Below, one piece after another: positions 51,488 through 59,685 of a DNA stretch of 64,000 nucleotides; position 1 is the stretch's first letter; each line of letters begins with the position of its first letter. Under the pieces are notes generated by a model. It saw only the letters and a program-made list of their open reading frames with translations. It searched no databases and was not told the origin of the DNA. Origin of the DNA: Amycolatopsis benzoatilytica AK 16/65 (GTDB lineage: Bacteria; Actinomycetota; Actinomycetes; Mycobacteriales; Pseudonocardiaceae); the NCBI RefSeq assembly GCF_000383915.1, contig NZ_KB912942.1:3331195-3395194 (forward strand). The letters are read 5' to 3'. The position numbers and the translations under genes were made by a program.

Positions 51488-54400
51488 TCACCGCCGCCAG
51501 GCCGAGATCGGATTGCCCAGCCAGCGGGTGTCCGCGGGTACCGCGTCGCCGCGGGTCACCAGCGAACCGGGGCCCACCGTGGTGCGCGCGCCGATGCTCG
51601 CGCCGGGCAGCACGATCCCGTGCGGGCCGAGCGTCGCGCCCTCGCCCAGGGTCACCTTCGACATGGTCATGATCCGGTCGTGGAACAGATGGGTCTGGAC
51701 CACGCAGCCGCGGTTGATGGTCGCGCCGTCGCCTAGTTCGACCAGGTCCGACTCGGGCAGCCAGTAGGTGTCGAGCCACACGCCGCGGCCGATCTTGACG
51801 CCCATCGTGCGCAGCCACGCGGGCAGCAGCGGGGTGCCGCCCACCGAGCCGATCAGCCACGGCACCGCGAGCGCTTCGACGAACGTGTCGGCCAGCTCGT
51901 TGCGCCAGACGAACGAACTCCACAGCGGGTGGTCGATCTCGCGGAACTTCCCGACCAAGAGCCACTTCGCGGCGGTCGCGGTCAGCGCAGCGACGATGCC
52001 GGCAGCCAGCAGCACCGGCCCGGCCAGCAGCGCGGCGGCCCAGAAGCCGCCCCAGGACGCGAGCGCCAGCAGCGCGAACGCCACGCCGACGGTCAGCGCG
52101 ACCGCGCACATCACCGGCAGGATCCGGCACAGCTCGACCAGCGCGCGGGCCGCCTTGAGGTGCAGCGGCGGCGTATAGGTGCGGGTGGTGTCGCTCTCCT
52201 CCACCGCGCGACGCACCGGCAGCGGCGGCATGCCCAGATACGACGAGCCCTTCTTCGCCCGCGCCGGCGTCGAGGACAGCACCCCGACCAGCCCGCGCTT
52301 GGGCACCGAACGCCCCGGCGCGGTCATCCCCGAGTTGCCGAGGAACGCTTGCTTGCCGATCCGGGCCGGGGCGGCGTGCAGCCAGCCGCGGCCCAGCTCG
52401 TAGGTGGCGACCATGGTGTCGTCGGCCAGGAACGCGCCACTGTCCACTTTGGTCATCTTGGGCAGCGCGAGGACGGTGGACGCCTCCACGTTGCGGCCGA
52501 CCTTCGCGCCGAGCAGCCGCAGCCACACCGGCGTGAACAGGCTCGCGTACAGCGGGAACAGCCCTTCGCGAGCCATGCCCATCAGCCGTTCGGTCGCCCA
52601 GACCTGCCACGCAACGCGGCCGTGCACCGGGTGGTAGCCCTCGACCATGCCGATGCTCAGCGCACGCACGCCGGCCAGCACGAGCAGCAGGTACGCGAGG
52701 AAGTACGCGACGGTGGCGACCGGTGTGAACAGCAGTGCCTGGCCGAGCGCGGAGCCGAGGCTCGTGGTCCCGGCGACCGCGCGGCCGATCACCACGACGC
52801 CCGGCAGCGCGGCGATCCCGGGCAGCAGCCCGAGGAACACCGAGGTCGCGCCGTACACCGACGCCCAGAAGTGCGAACGCGGCGGGCGGCTCGACGGCCA
52901 CTTCAGCGCGTCCTTCTCGTCCTTGCCCGAGCGCACCGCGGGCGAACCCGCCCAACGCTGGCCGGCCGGGACCGCGCCGCGCACCGTCGAACCGGCGGCG
53001 ATCTCCGCACCCTTGCCGATCCGGGCGCCGGGGAACAGCGTGCTGCGCGCGCCGACCCGGGCCTCCGCCCCGATCCGCGTCTTGCCGATGTGCACGACGT
53101 CGCCGTCGACCCAGTGGCCGGTCAGGTCGACCTCGGGCTCCACTGCGGCGCCGCGGCCCAGTTTCAGGAAGCCGGTGACCGGCGGCGGCGAGTGCAGGTC
53201 GACGTCCTTGCCGATGCGCGCGCCCAGTGCCTTCGCGTACGTGGTCATCCACGACGCGCCGGCCACGCTGTCCGCGCCGCTGAACTCGGCCAGCTTCTCC
53301 GCGGTCCACAGTCGCAAGTGGACACTGCCGCCGCGCGGGTAGGTGCCCGGGCGGACCCCGGACAGCAGCACGCGCGCGCCGCCGGCGGCGATGGCGATCC
53401 GGCCGGCCGGCGTGAACAGCACCAGCCAGGCCGCGACCAGCCACGCCCAATTCAGCGTGGGCGCCCAGGAGACGCCGAGCAGCGAGAGCACGTTGGAGCA
53501 GGCGGCGGCGAGCGTGGCCCAGCGCAGCCCGACGAGGCCCATCAGCGGGATCATCAGCAGCGTCTGCACGACCCCGGCACGGCGCGGCGTCGGCGCGACC
53601 TCGCGGCGCTCGGTCTCTTCGGTGCTCAGCGCGTCCAGCTTCGCGGCCAGCGCGCCGAGCTTCGGGTTCTGGTAGATGTCGCTGACCGACACCCCGGGGT
53701 GGCGGGTGCGGATGCGCGCGATCAGCTGCGCGGCGGTGAGGCTGCCGCCGCCGTGGGTGAAGAAGTCGGCGTTGGGGTTGCTGACCGACACGCCGAGAAT
53801 CTCGCTCCAGCCTTCGGCGAGCCAGACCTCGGTCGGCGACAGGCCGGCCGAGGTCGCGTCCACAGTGGACAGCGGCCAGGGCAGCGCGTTGCGGTCGACC
53901 TTGCCGGACGTGCGGGTCGGCAGGTCGTCGATCACCGCGAGCAGCGGCACCAGCGCGGCGGGCAGCTGCGCGCGCAGCCGGGTGGCGGCGTCGTCGGAAT
54001 CGACGGTCGCGCCCTCCTCCGGCACCAGGTAGCCGACGAGCACCTGGTTGCCTGCCTTCGTGCGGCGGACGGCCGCGGCGGCGCCGCGCACGCCGGGCAG
54101 CGCCTGCAGCGCCGCGTCGACCTCGCCGAGCTCGATCCGCCGGCCGCCGAGCTTGATCTGCTCGTCCATCCGGCCGAGGAACAGCAGGCCCTCCGGCTCG
54201 GCGCGGACCATGTCTCCGCTGCGGTAGGCACGCTCCCAGCCCATCGACGGCAGCGGTGCGTACTTCTCCGCGTCCTTTTCCGCGTCGAGATAACGAGCGA
54301 GCCCGGCACCGCCGATGACCAGCTCGCCGCTCTCGCCCATGGCGACCGGCTCGCCCGCTTCGTTCACCACGACGAGCTGCCAGCCGGCCAGCGGCAGGCC

Positions 54401-55381
54401 GATCCGCACCGGGCCGTCGCCGGTCATCTGCGCGGCGCAGGCGACGACGGTGGCCTCGGTGGGGCCATAGGTGTTCCAGACTTCGCGGCCTTCGACGGCG
54501 ACCCGCTCGGCCAGCTCCGGCGGGCAGGCTTCGCCGCCGAAGATCAGCAGGCGGACGTCTTCCAGCGCGTCCGCCGGCCACAGCGCGGCCAGTGTGGGCA
54601 CTGTCGAGACGACGGTGATGCCTTGCGCGACCAGCCATGGGCCGAGGTCCACCCCGGTGCGCACCAGCGCGCGCGGCGCGGGCACCAAGCAGGCGCCGTG
54701 CCGCCAGGCCAGCCACATCTCTTCGCAGGAGGCGTCGAACGCGACGCTCAGGCCGGCCAGCACCCGGTCGCCCGGGCCGATCGGCTCGTCGGCAAGGAAA
54801 AGCCGCGCTTCGGCGTCCACGAAGGCCGCCGCCGAGGCGTGCGTGACCGCGACGCCCTTCGGCTTGCCGGTGGAACCGGAGGTGAAGATGATCCAGGCGT
54901 CGTCGGCCGGCCCGGGGCGGCCTTCGCCGCCGCCCGGCGCACCGGCGGCGGCGATCTCGCCGTCGGTGGCGATCGCGGCCACGCCGGCTTCGCCGAACAC
55001 CAGCTCGGCGCGTTCTTCGGGGTCGTCCGCGTCGACCGGCACATAGGCGGCGCCGACGGACAGGGTCGCGAGGATCGCGATGTACAGCTCAGCGGTGCCG
55101 GACGAGATCCGGATGCCGACGCGATCGCCGAGGCCGACGCCGTGCTCGCGCAGCTTCGCGGCGTAGCCGTCGATCTCTTCCATCAGCCGGCGGTAGCTCA
55201 GCACACCGGCGCCGTCGTCGAGCGCGGCGGCGTTGGGGTGCCGCTCCGCGGTGGCGGCGATAATGTCCAGGAGAGTGCGCTCGGCGGCCGCGTGCCCGGT
55301 CTCGAAAAGAGCCGGAGCGAACGCGGCCTCTACTGCGCGGGTCAGGGCGTCGGTGCTGCCGGAGTCGGCGGTCAGCGTCAC
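51488..55381 (-). CDS. Pls/PosA-family membrane non-ribosomal peptide synthetase
   Basis: About 1297 residues from GTG 55381 (GAGGTGG upstream); an in-frame GTG 55468 would add 29 residues with atypical codons. Adenylation domain (1-500): WIIFTSGSTGKPKGVAVTHA, AFDASCEEMWLAW, WNTYGPTEATVVAC, YRSGDMVR and RTSGKVDRNALP (Lys). Carrier domain: DFFTHGGGSLTAAQLI with the phosphopantetheine Ser near 547. The C-terminal 700 residues hold about six membrane helices alternating with three soluble left-handed-helix-like domains (for example VELGDGATINRGCVVQTHLF), as in epsilon-poly-L-lysine synthetase. Specificity residues read by hand are D-A-E-S-I-G-T-V-V-K, close to the lysine code as I recall it. The product may be an iso-peptide of lysine or another diamino acid. 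Confidence 0.9.
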   Translation of the reverse strand: MTLTADSGSTDALTRAVEAAFAPALFETGHAAAERTLLDIIAATAERHPNAAALDDGAGVLSYRRLMEEIDGYAAKLREHGVGLGDRVGIRISSGTAELYIAILATLSVGAAYVPVDADDPEERAELVFGEAGVAAIATDGEIAAAGAPGGGEGRPGPADDAWIIFTSGSTGKPKGVAVTHASAAAFVDAEARLFLADEPIGPGDRVLAGLSVAFDASCEEMWLAWRHGACLVPAPRALVRTGVDLGPWLVAQGITVVSTVPTLAALWPADALEDVRLLIFGGEACPPELAERVAVEGREVWNTYGPTEATVVACAAQMTGDGPVRIGLPLAGWQLVVVNEAGEPVAMGESGELVIGGAGLARYLDAEKDAEKYAPLPSMGWERAYRSGDMVRAEPEGLLFLGRMDEQIKLGGRRIELGEVDAALQALPGVRGAAAAVRRTKAGNQVLVGYLVPEEGATVDSDDAATRLRAQLPAALVPLLAVIDDLPTRTSGKVDRNALPWPLSTVDATSAGLSPTEVWLAEGWSEILGVSVSNPNADFFTHGGGSLTAAQLIARIRTRHPGVSVSDIYQNPKLGALAAKLDALSTEETERREVAPTPRRAGVVQTLLMIPLMGLVGLRWATLAAACSNVLSLLGVSWAPTLNWAWLVAAWLVLFTPAGRIAIAAGGARVLLSGVRPGTYPRGGSVHLRLWTAEKLAEFSGADSVAGASWMTTYAKALGARIGKDVDLHSPPPVTGFLKLGRGAAVEPEVDLTGHWVDGDVVHIGKTRIGAEARVGARSTLFPGARIGKGAEIAAGSTVRGAVPAGQRWAGSPAVRSGKDEKDALKWPSSRPPRSHFWASVYGATSVFLGLLPGIAALPGVVVIGRAVAGTTSLGSALGQALLFTPVATVAYFLAYLLLVLAGVRALSIGMVEGYHPVHGRVAWQVWATERLMGMAREGLFPLYASLFTPVWLRLLGAKVGRNVEASTVLALPKMTKVDSGAFLADDTMVATYELGRGWLHAAPARIGKQAFLGNSGMTAPGRSVPKRGLVGVLSSTPARAKKGSSYLGMPPLPVRRAVEESDTTRTYTPPLHLKAARALVELCRILPVMCAVALTVGVAFALLALASWGGFWAAALLAGPVLLAAGIVAALTATAAKWLLVGKFREIDHPLWSSFVWRNELADTFVEALAVPWLIGSVGGTPLLPAWLRTMGVKIGRGVWLDTYWLPESDLVELGDGATINRGCVVQTHLFHDRIMTMSKVTLGEGATLGPHGIVLPGASIGARTTVGPGSLVTRGDAVPADTRWLGNPISAWRR

Positions 55382-55478
55382 CCGGCCACCTCGGCGGTCA
55401 GGTGCCCCCCGGTATTCCGGAACGGTGCGGGCAAGATCGAATTCTGGGCACGCAAGCCCATCACTCACCTTTCGCGAG

Positions 55479-55507
55479 CCTCATTCGGGCTTGCCGTCCG
55501 AATGAGG
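55479..55507. promoter_or_regulatory. perfect 10-bp inverted repeat upstream of the synthetase
   Basis: CCTCATTCGG (55479-55488) and CCGAATGAGG (55498-55507) flank nine bases. It lies about 100 bases upstream of the preferred synthetase start (GTG 55381), in operator or leader position. No regulator gene is adjacent. Confidence 0.5.
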
Positions 55508-55612
55508 GCGCCCGTAGCGACCGTCCACTTTACGCGTCAATCAACCGCAGGTCGCGCTAGGGTCACAGCCGCGTGTCGGACATCACCGTCCGCAGGTCCG
55601 GTAAGGAATAAC

Positions 55613-55689
55613 CCCAATGTGGCATTGGGTGCATGTGATGCACCCAATGCCACATTGGGTGCGTGGCACGCACCCAATGTGGCATTGGG
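55613..55689. repeat. three alternating 17-bp palindromic units with palindromic spacers
   Basis: CCCAATGTGGCATTGGG occurs at 55613-55629 and 55673-55689, and its reverse complement at 55643-55659. The spacers TGCATGTGATGCA (55630-55642) and TGCGTGGCACGCA (55660-55672) are also palindromic. Units 1+2 form a perfect 22-bp stem with loop GTG; units 2+3 form another with loop GGC. The middle unit can pair with only one side at a time. The array starts 15 bases after the der stop codon and precedes the synthetase gene on the same strand. Confidence 0.9.
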
Positions 55690-55704
55690 GTCGCCGCAAA
55701 AGGG

Positions 55705-57186
55705 TCAGCGGGTTTTCGCCGCTTTCCCGCCGATCTTCTGCTTCGGCTTCTTTTCCCGGACGCGCACATTCACCCGGACGGGGCTGCCTGCGAAGCCGAA
55801 CTGCTCGCGGAATTTGCGCTCGATGAACCGGCGGTAGCCGGCCTCGAGGAACCCGGTGGTGAACAGCACCAGCGTCGGCGGCCGGATGCCGGCCTGGGTC
55901 GCGAACAGCACCTTCGGCTGCTTGCCGCCGCGCACCGGCGGCGGGGTGGCCGCGACGAGGTCGGACAGCCAGCCGTTGAGCTGGCCGGTGGACACGCGCT
56001 GGTCCCAGGACGACAGCGCGGTGCGCAGCGCGGGCGCGAGCTTGCGCACCGCCCGGCCGGTGAGCGCGGAGATGTTCACCTTCTCCGCCCACGGCACCCG
56101 GACCAGGCCGCGGTCCAGCTCGCGCACCATGGCATGCCGGCGGTCCTCGTCGACCAGGTCCCACTTGTTGAACGCGAGCACGCACGCGCGGCCCGCCTCG
56201 ACCACCATCGTCAGCACCCGCAGGTCCTGCTCGGTCAGCGGCTCGGAAGCGTCCAGCAGCACGATCGCCACCTCGGCCGCGTCGATCGCGGTCTTGGTGC
56301 GCAGCGAGGCGTAGTACTCCGCGCCGTCCGCGAAGTTGACCCGCTTGCGCAGTCCCGCGGTGTCCACGAAGCGCCAGACCTCGCCGTCCAGCTCGACCAG
56401 CGAGTCGACCGGGTCGACGGTGGTGCCGGCCACCGAGTCGACCACCGAGCGCTCTTCGCCGGACAGCCGGTTGAGCAGACTGGACTTGCCGACGTTCGGC
56501 TTGCCGACCAGCGCGACGCGGCGCGGCCCGGCGGTCGCCGTGCCGCCTTCGCGCGGCGCCTCGGGCAGCGCGGCCATGATGGCGTCGAGCAGGTCGCCCG
56601 AGCTGCGCCCGTGCAGCGCACTGACCGGGTACGGCTGGCCGAGGCCCAGCGACCACAGCGATGCGGTGTCGGCCAGCAGCCGGTCGTCGTCCACCTTGTT
56701 CGCGGCCAGCAGCACCGGCTTCTTCGAGCGGCGCAGCACCCGCGCGACCGCTTCGTCGGTGGCGGTGGCGCCGACCGTCGCGTCGATCACCAGCAGCACC
56801 GCGTCCGCGGTCTGCATGGCCATCTCGGCCTGCTGCGCGACCGAAGCCTGCAGCCCGGTGGCGTCCGGCTCCCAGCCGCCGGTGTCGACCAGCGTGAACC
56901 GGCGCCCGGCCCAGAACGCGTCGTAGGCGACCCGGTCGCGGGTCACCCCCGGCACGTCCTGCACGACCGCTTCGCGGCGGCCGAGGATGCGGTTGACCAG
57001 CGTGGACTTGCCCACGTTCGGCCGGCCGACCACGGCGAGCACCGGCTGCGCGGCGGCAGCCTGGCCCTCGGCTTCCGCGGCCTCGATCCGCGCGTCGAAC
57101 GCGGCGAACTCGGACTCGTCGGCCCAGGTCCCGTCGATCTCGCCCAGCCCGTCCACCGATCCGTCGGCGGCGTCAAACCCTGTCAT
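55705..57186 (-). CDS. der: ribosome biogenesis GTPase Der (EngA)
   Basis: 493 residues from ATG 57186, with GGGA upstream. Two tandem GTPase domains: first [47 protein letters not shown]; second [58 protein letters not shown]-terminal KH-like domain ([20 protein letters not shown]) follows. Der helps assemble the 50S ribosomal subunit. An N-terminal acidic extension of about 45 residues ([20 protein letters not shown]) is typical of actinobacteria. It lies 15 bases after the acyltransferase gene, completing the cmk-acyltransferase-der unit. Confidence 0.97.
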   Translation of the reverse strand: MTGFDAADGSVDGLGEIDGTWADESEFAAFDARIEAAEAEGQAAAAQPVLAVVGRPNVGKSTLVNRILGRREAVVQDVPGVTRDRVAYDAFWAGRRFTLVDTGGWEPDATGLQASVAQQAEMAMQTADAVLLVIDATVGATATDEAVARVLRRSKKPVLLAANKVDDDRLLADTASLWSLGLGQPYPVSALHGRSSGDLLDAIMAALPEAPREGGTATAGPRRVALVGKPNVGKSSLLNRLSGEERSVVDSVAGTTVDPVDSLVELDGEVWRFVDTAGLRKRVNFADGAEYYASLRTKTAIDAAEVAIVLLDASEPLTEQDLRVLTMVVEAGRACVLAFNKWDLVDEDRRHAMVRELDRGLVRVPWAEKVNISALTGRAVRKLAPALRTALSSWDQRVSTGQLNGWLSDLVAATPPPVRGGKQPKVLFATQAGIRPPTLVLFTTGFLEAGYRRFIERKFREQFGFAGSPVRVNVRVREKKPKQKIGGKAAKTR

Positions 57187-57201
57187 CGTTTCCCACTTCA
57201 C

Positions 57202-57861
57202 CTACGACGCGGCGAACCCGTGTTCGCCGCGCCAGTCGTCCAAAGACTGCACGAGCGCCGCGAGCTGCCTGCGCAGCTCCTCGGTGCCTTGGTCCAGGCC
57301 CTTGCGGCCCGGACCGACCTTCAGCGCGAACGGCTCCCCGTAGAGGAGGTCCACGCGCGGGCGCCACCGGCGTTTGCCGTCGGCGGGCTTGCGCGTCCCG
57401 CGAATCGCGATCGGCAGCACGGTGGCTCCCGACGCGCGCACGAGCCATGCCGCGCCGCGTTCGGCCGCTCCGACGTCGCCCTCGCCGCGGGTGCCCTCCG
57501 GGAAGACCCCGACCGCGCCGCCCGCCTTGAGCACTCCGACCGCCGTGGTCAGCGGCGTCCGGTCGATCTCGCCCCGGCGCACCGGGATCTGCCCGATCCC
57601 GCGCAGGAACCAGCCGCCGATCCCCTTGAACAGCTCGGCCTTGGCCAAGAACGCGCTGCGCCGCGGAAGCATTCCGATCACCAGCTGCGGATCGACATTC
57701 GAACTGTGGTTCGCGATCACCAGCAGCGGGCCGTCCGCGGGCACCCGGTCGCGGCCGTGCACCCGGATCCGGAACGCCGGACGCAGATAATACCGTCCGG
57801 CGAATCGCCCGACGTCATGCAGGAGGCCGTTCGCGCCCTCGGGGAGGGCGCCCGCGTTCAC
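57202..57861 (-). CDS. 1-acyl-glycerol-3-phosphate-type acyltransferase
   Basis: 219 residues; the GTG start at 57861 overlaps the cmk stop (GTGA). PlsC-family motifs: VIANHSSNVDPQLVIGML (HX4D), GGWFLRGIGQIPVRRG, GAVGVFPEGTRGEGDV (FPEGTR) and VLPIAIRGTRKP. It transfers an acyl chain to lysophosphatidic acid or a related acceptor at the cytoplasmic membrane face. The position between cmk and der is conserved in actinobacteria. Confidence 0.92.
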   Translation of the reverse strand: MNAGALPEGANGLLHDVGRFAGRYYLRPAFRIRVHGRDRVPADGPLLVIANHSSNVDPQLVIGMLPRRSAFLAKAELFKGIGGWFLRGIGQIPVRRGEIDRTPLTTAVGVLKAGGAVGVFPEGTRGEGDVGAAERGAAWLVRASGATVLPIAIRGTRKPADGKRRWRPRVDLLYGEPFALKVGPGRKGLDQGTEELRRQLAALVQSLDDWRGEHGFAAS

Positions 57862-58604
57862 GAGAGGACCCCGGCCCCGGCGGCGACCGGCTCGGCCGGG
57901 CAGTCGCCGAGCAGCCCGCGGCTGCGGGCGAGCTCGGTCACCGCGACAAGCACCTGGTCGAGGCTCAGCTCGGAAGTGTCCACCTGGACCGAGTCCCCGG
58001 CCGCGCGCAGCGGCGAGGCGGCGCGGGTGGAGTCGATCCGATCGCGCCGCTCGACGGACTCGCGCGCCGATTCGACGCTCGACTCGCGGCCCGCGGCGGC
58101 GTCCTGGTTGTTCCGCCGCGCGGCGCGGACCTCGGCCGAGGCGGTGAGGTAGACCTTGAGCGGGGCGTCCGGGGCGACGGTCGTGCCGATGTCCCGGCCC
58201 TCCACGACGATCCCGCCGTCGCGCGCGACCGCGTCGGCGATCATCCGCCGCTGCCGGGCGACCAGCACTTCGCGCACCTGCGCGACCGCCGAAACCGGCG
58301 ACACCGCCTTGGTCACCTCGGGTCCGCGGATCTCGGCCGCGACGTCCTCGCCGCCGAGCCGCACGTCCGGAGATTCCGGGTCGGTGCCGAGCGCGAAGTC
58401 GACCTCGTGCGCGAAGTTGCCGACCGCGTGCTCGTCGGCCAGGTCGATTCCGGAGCGCAGCACGGCCAGCGTGACCACGCGGTACATCGCACCGGTGTCG
58501 AGGTAGCGAGCGCTCAGCCGGCCGGCGAGCTTGCGCGCCACCGTGGTCTTGCCGGTTCCCGACGGGCCGTCCAGCGCGACCACCCCACGTAGGGCTCCCG
58601 TCAC
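57858..58604 (-). CDS. cmk: cytidylate kinase
   Basis: 248 residues from GTG 58604, with AGGAGAG upstream. P-loop VVALDGPSGTGKTTVARKLA, LSARYLDTGAMYRVVTLA, GIVVEGRDIGTTVAPDAPLK and RNNQDAAAGRESSVESARES are typical. It phosphorylates CMP and dCMP with ATP for nucleotide supply. In most actinobacteria it follows the rluB gene directly; here rluB is 4.3 kb away (62937-63689), with four unrelated genes between. Confidence 0.96.
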   Translation of the reverse strand: MTGALRGVVALDGPSGTGKTTVARKLAGRLSARYLDTGAMYRVVTLAVLRSGIDLADEHAVGNFAHEVDFALGTDPESPDVRLGGEDVAAEIRGPEVTKAVSPVSAVAQVREVLVARQRRMIADAVARDGGIVVEGRDIGTTVAPDAPLKVYLTASAEVRAARRNNQDAAAGRESSVESARESVERRDRIDSTRAASPLRAAGDSVQVDTSELSLDQVLVAVTELARSRGLLGDCPAEPVAAGAGVLS

Positions 58605-58718
58605 CGATTCTCTCCTCGCGTAGTGGCGTGCAGTCCGGCCGATGGGCCGCCGCTCATTGTGCCCGCAACCGGTCCCGGCGGCTCAGGCGGTGCCCCGGGC
58701 CGGACCGCGCTCGCCGTT

Positions 58719-58781
58719 CTAGCGGCGCTAGACAATATAGCGCCGCACTGTTAGCGTTGCCCTCGTTCCTAGCAGTGCTAG
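58719..58781 (+). promoter_or_regulatory. twin CTAGCRGYGCTAG palindromic operators
   Basis: CTAGCGGCGCTAG (58719-58731) and CTAGCAGTGCTAG (58769-58781) are two near-identical palindromes whose centres are 50 bases apart. The second lies just upstream of the ribosome site of the DUF4267 gene (start 58799). TAGACA at 58729-58734 may be a -35. The spacing suggests paired repressor dimers. No regulator gene is encoded in the window for it. Confidence 0.65.
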
Positions 58782-58798
58782 ATTTCCTGGAGGGCCCC

Positions 58799-59167
58799 AT
58801 GCTCGTCACCGCCTACGTCCTCACCGCCCTGCTCGCGCTCGGCATCTTCTACATCGGACTGCTGTACCTGTTCGCACCGGAGAAGAACGCCGCCGGCTTC
58901 GGATTCACGACCGTCCCGGCCGGCCCGAACCCGCTCTACACCATCAAGGGCGTCCGAGACCTCGGCCTCGGACTGGTGCTGGTCGTCGCACTGCTCGCGG
59001 GCGGACCGCACATCGCCGGCTGGGTCCTGCTGGCCGAGGTGTTCATGCCGCTCGGCGACCTGACGGCGATCCTGCTGCACAAGGGAAAGAAGGCGATCGC
59101 GTTCGGCGTGCACGGGGCCACCGCCGTCGTCATGGCCGTCGTGTCCGTGCTGCTCCTGCTGGTCTGA
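58799..59167 (+). CDS. DUF4267 membrane protein
   Basis: 122 residues from ATG 58799, with GGAGGG upstream. Four membrane helices: LVTAYVLTALLALGIFYIGL, LGLGLVLVVALLAGGPHIAG, GWVLLAEVFMPLGDLTAILL and ATAVVMAVVSVLLLLV. The segment AAGFGFTTVPAGPNPLYTIKGVRD matches DUF4267 (a conserved PxxxxKGxRD). Function unknown; such genes are often controlled by TetR-type repressors, and two palindromes lie in the promoter. Short gap to the next gene. Confidence 0.85.
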   Translation: MLVTAYVLTALLALGIFYIGLLYLFAPEKNAAGFGFTTVPAGPNPLYTIKGVRDLGLGLVLVVALLAGGPHIAGWVLLAEVFMPLGDLTAILLHKGKKAIAFGVHGATAVVMAVVSVLLLLV

Positions 59168-59202
59168 ACACCGCGAAACGGACAATGAGTTACGGTGAAA
59201 CG

Positions 59203-59685
59203 GTGAACGTCGAAGTCACCCCTCTTCCCGGAATCGGTGTCCGCAAGGACTTCGCCACGCGCGCGGGACGCCGCATCGGCGTCGTCACCCAGCGGGACGG
59301 CAAGATCGAGCTGATCGTCTCGAAATCGGACGACCCGGACGCTTGCCTCGCGTCGCTGCCGCTGACCGCGGACGAGGCAGGCGCCCTCTCGAACCTCCTC
59401 GGCGCGCCGCAGCTGGTGGCGCAGCTCAACGAGGAGCACCGGGAGCTGCCGGGCATCAACACCAAGCAGCTGGCGATCACCGCGGACAGCCCGTTCGACG
59501 GCCGTTCGCTGGGCGACACCGCCATGCGCACCCGCACCAGCGTCTCGATCGTCGCGGTGATGCGGGCCGGCCAGGTGCACCCGTCGCCGGCGCCGGACTT
59601 CCTGTTCACCGCGGGCGATCTGCTCGTCGTGGTCGGCACGTCCGAGGGACTGGAAGCCGCCGCCAAGATCCTCAAGCACGGCTGA
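59203..59685 (+). CDS. cation:proton antiporter regulatory subunit (TrkA-C / KhtT-like)
   Basis: 160 residues from GTG 59203 (VNVEVTPLPGIGVRKDF), the usual start of this family; an in-frame ATG at 59185 is less likely. The N-terminal half resembles KhtT (LPGIGVRKDFATRAGRRIGV), and the C-terminal RCK_C/TrkA-C domain reads DGRSLGDTAMRTRTSVSIVA and FTAGDLLVVVGTSEGLEAAA. It probably binds a nucleotide or proton signal and gates the antiporter whose gene starts at its own stop (TGATG overlap). Confidence 0.9.
   Translation: MNVEVTPLPGIGVRKDFATRAGRRIGVVTQRDGKIELIVSKSDDPDACLASLPLTADEAGALSNLLGAPQLVAQLNEEHRELPGINTKQLAITADSPFDGRSLGDTAMRTRTSVSIVAVMRAGQVHPSPAPDFLFTAGDLLVVVGTSEGLEAAAKILKHG

Noticed and set aside
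55382..55468. Longer start (GTG 55468) for the synthetase
   Set aside because: The extra 29 codons have atypical third-position bases and no family similarity, while GTG 55381 has a good ribosome site.
51929..55837. A plus-strand open frame of about 1302 codons opposite the synthetase
   Set aside because: Antisense shadow; translation is rich in Arg/Gly/His without any domain, while the minus strand has full adenylation and carrier motifs.
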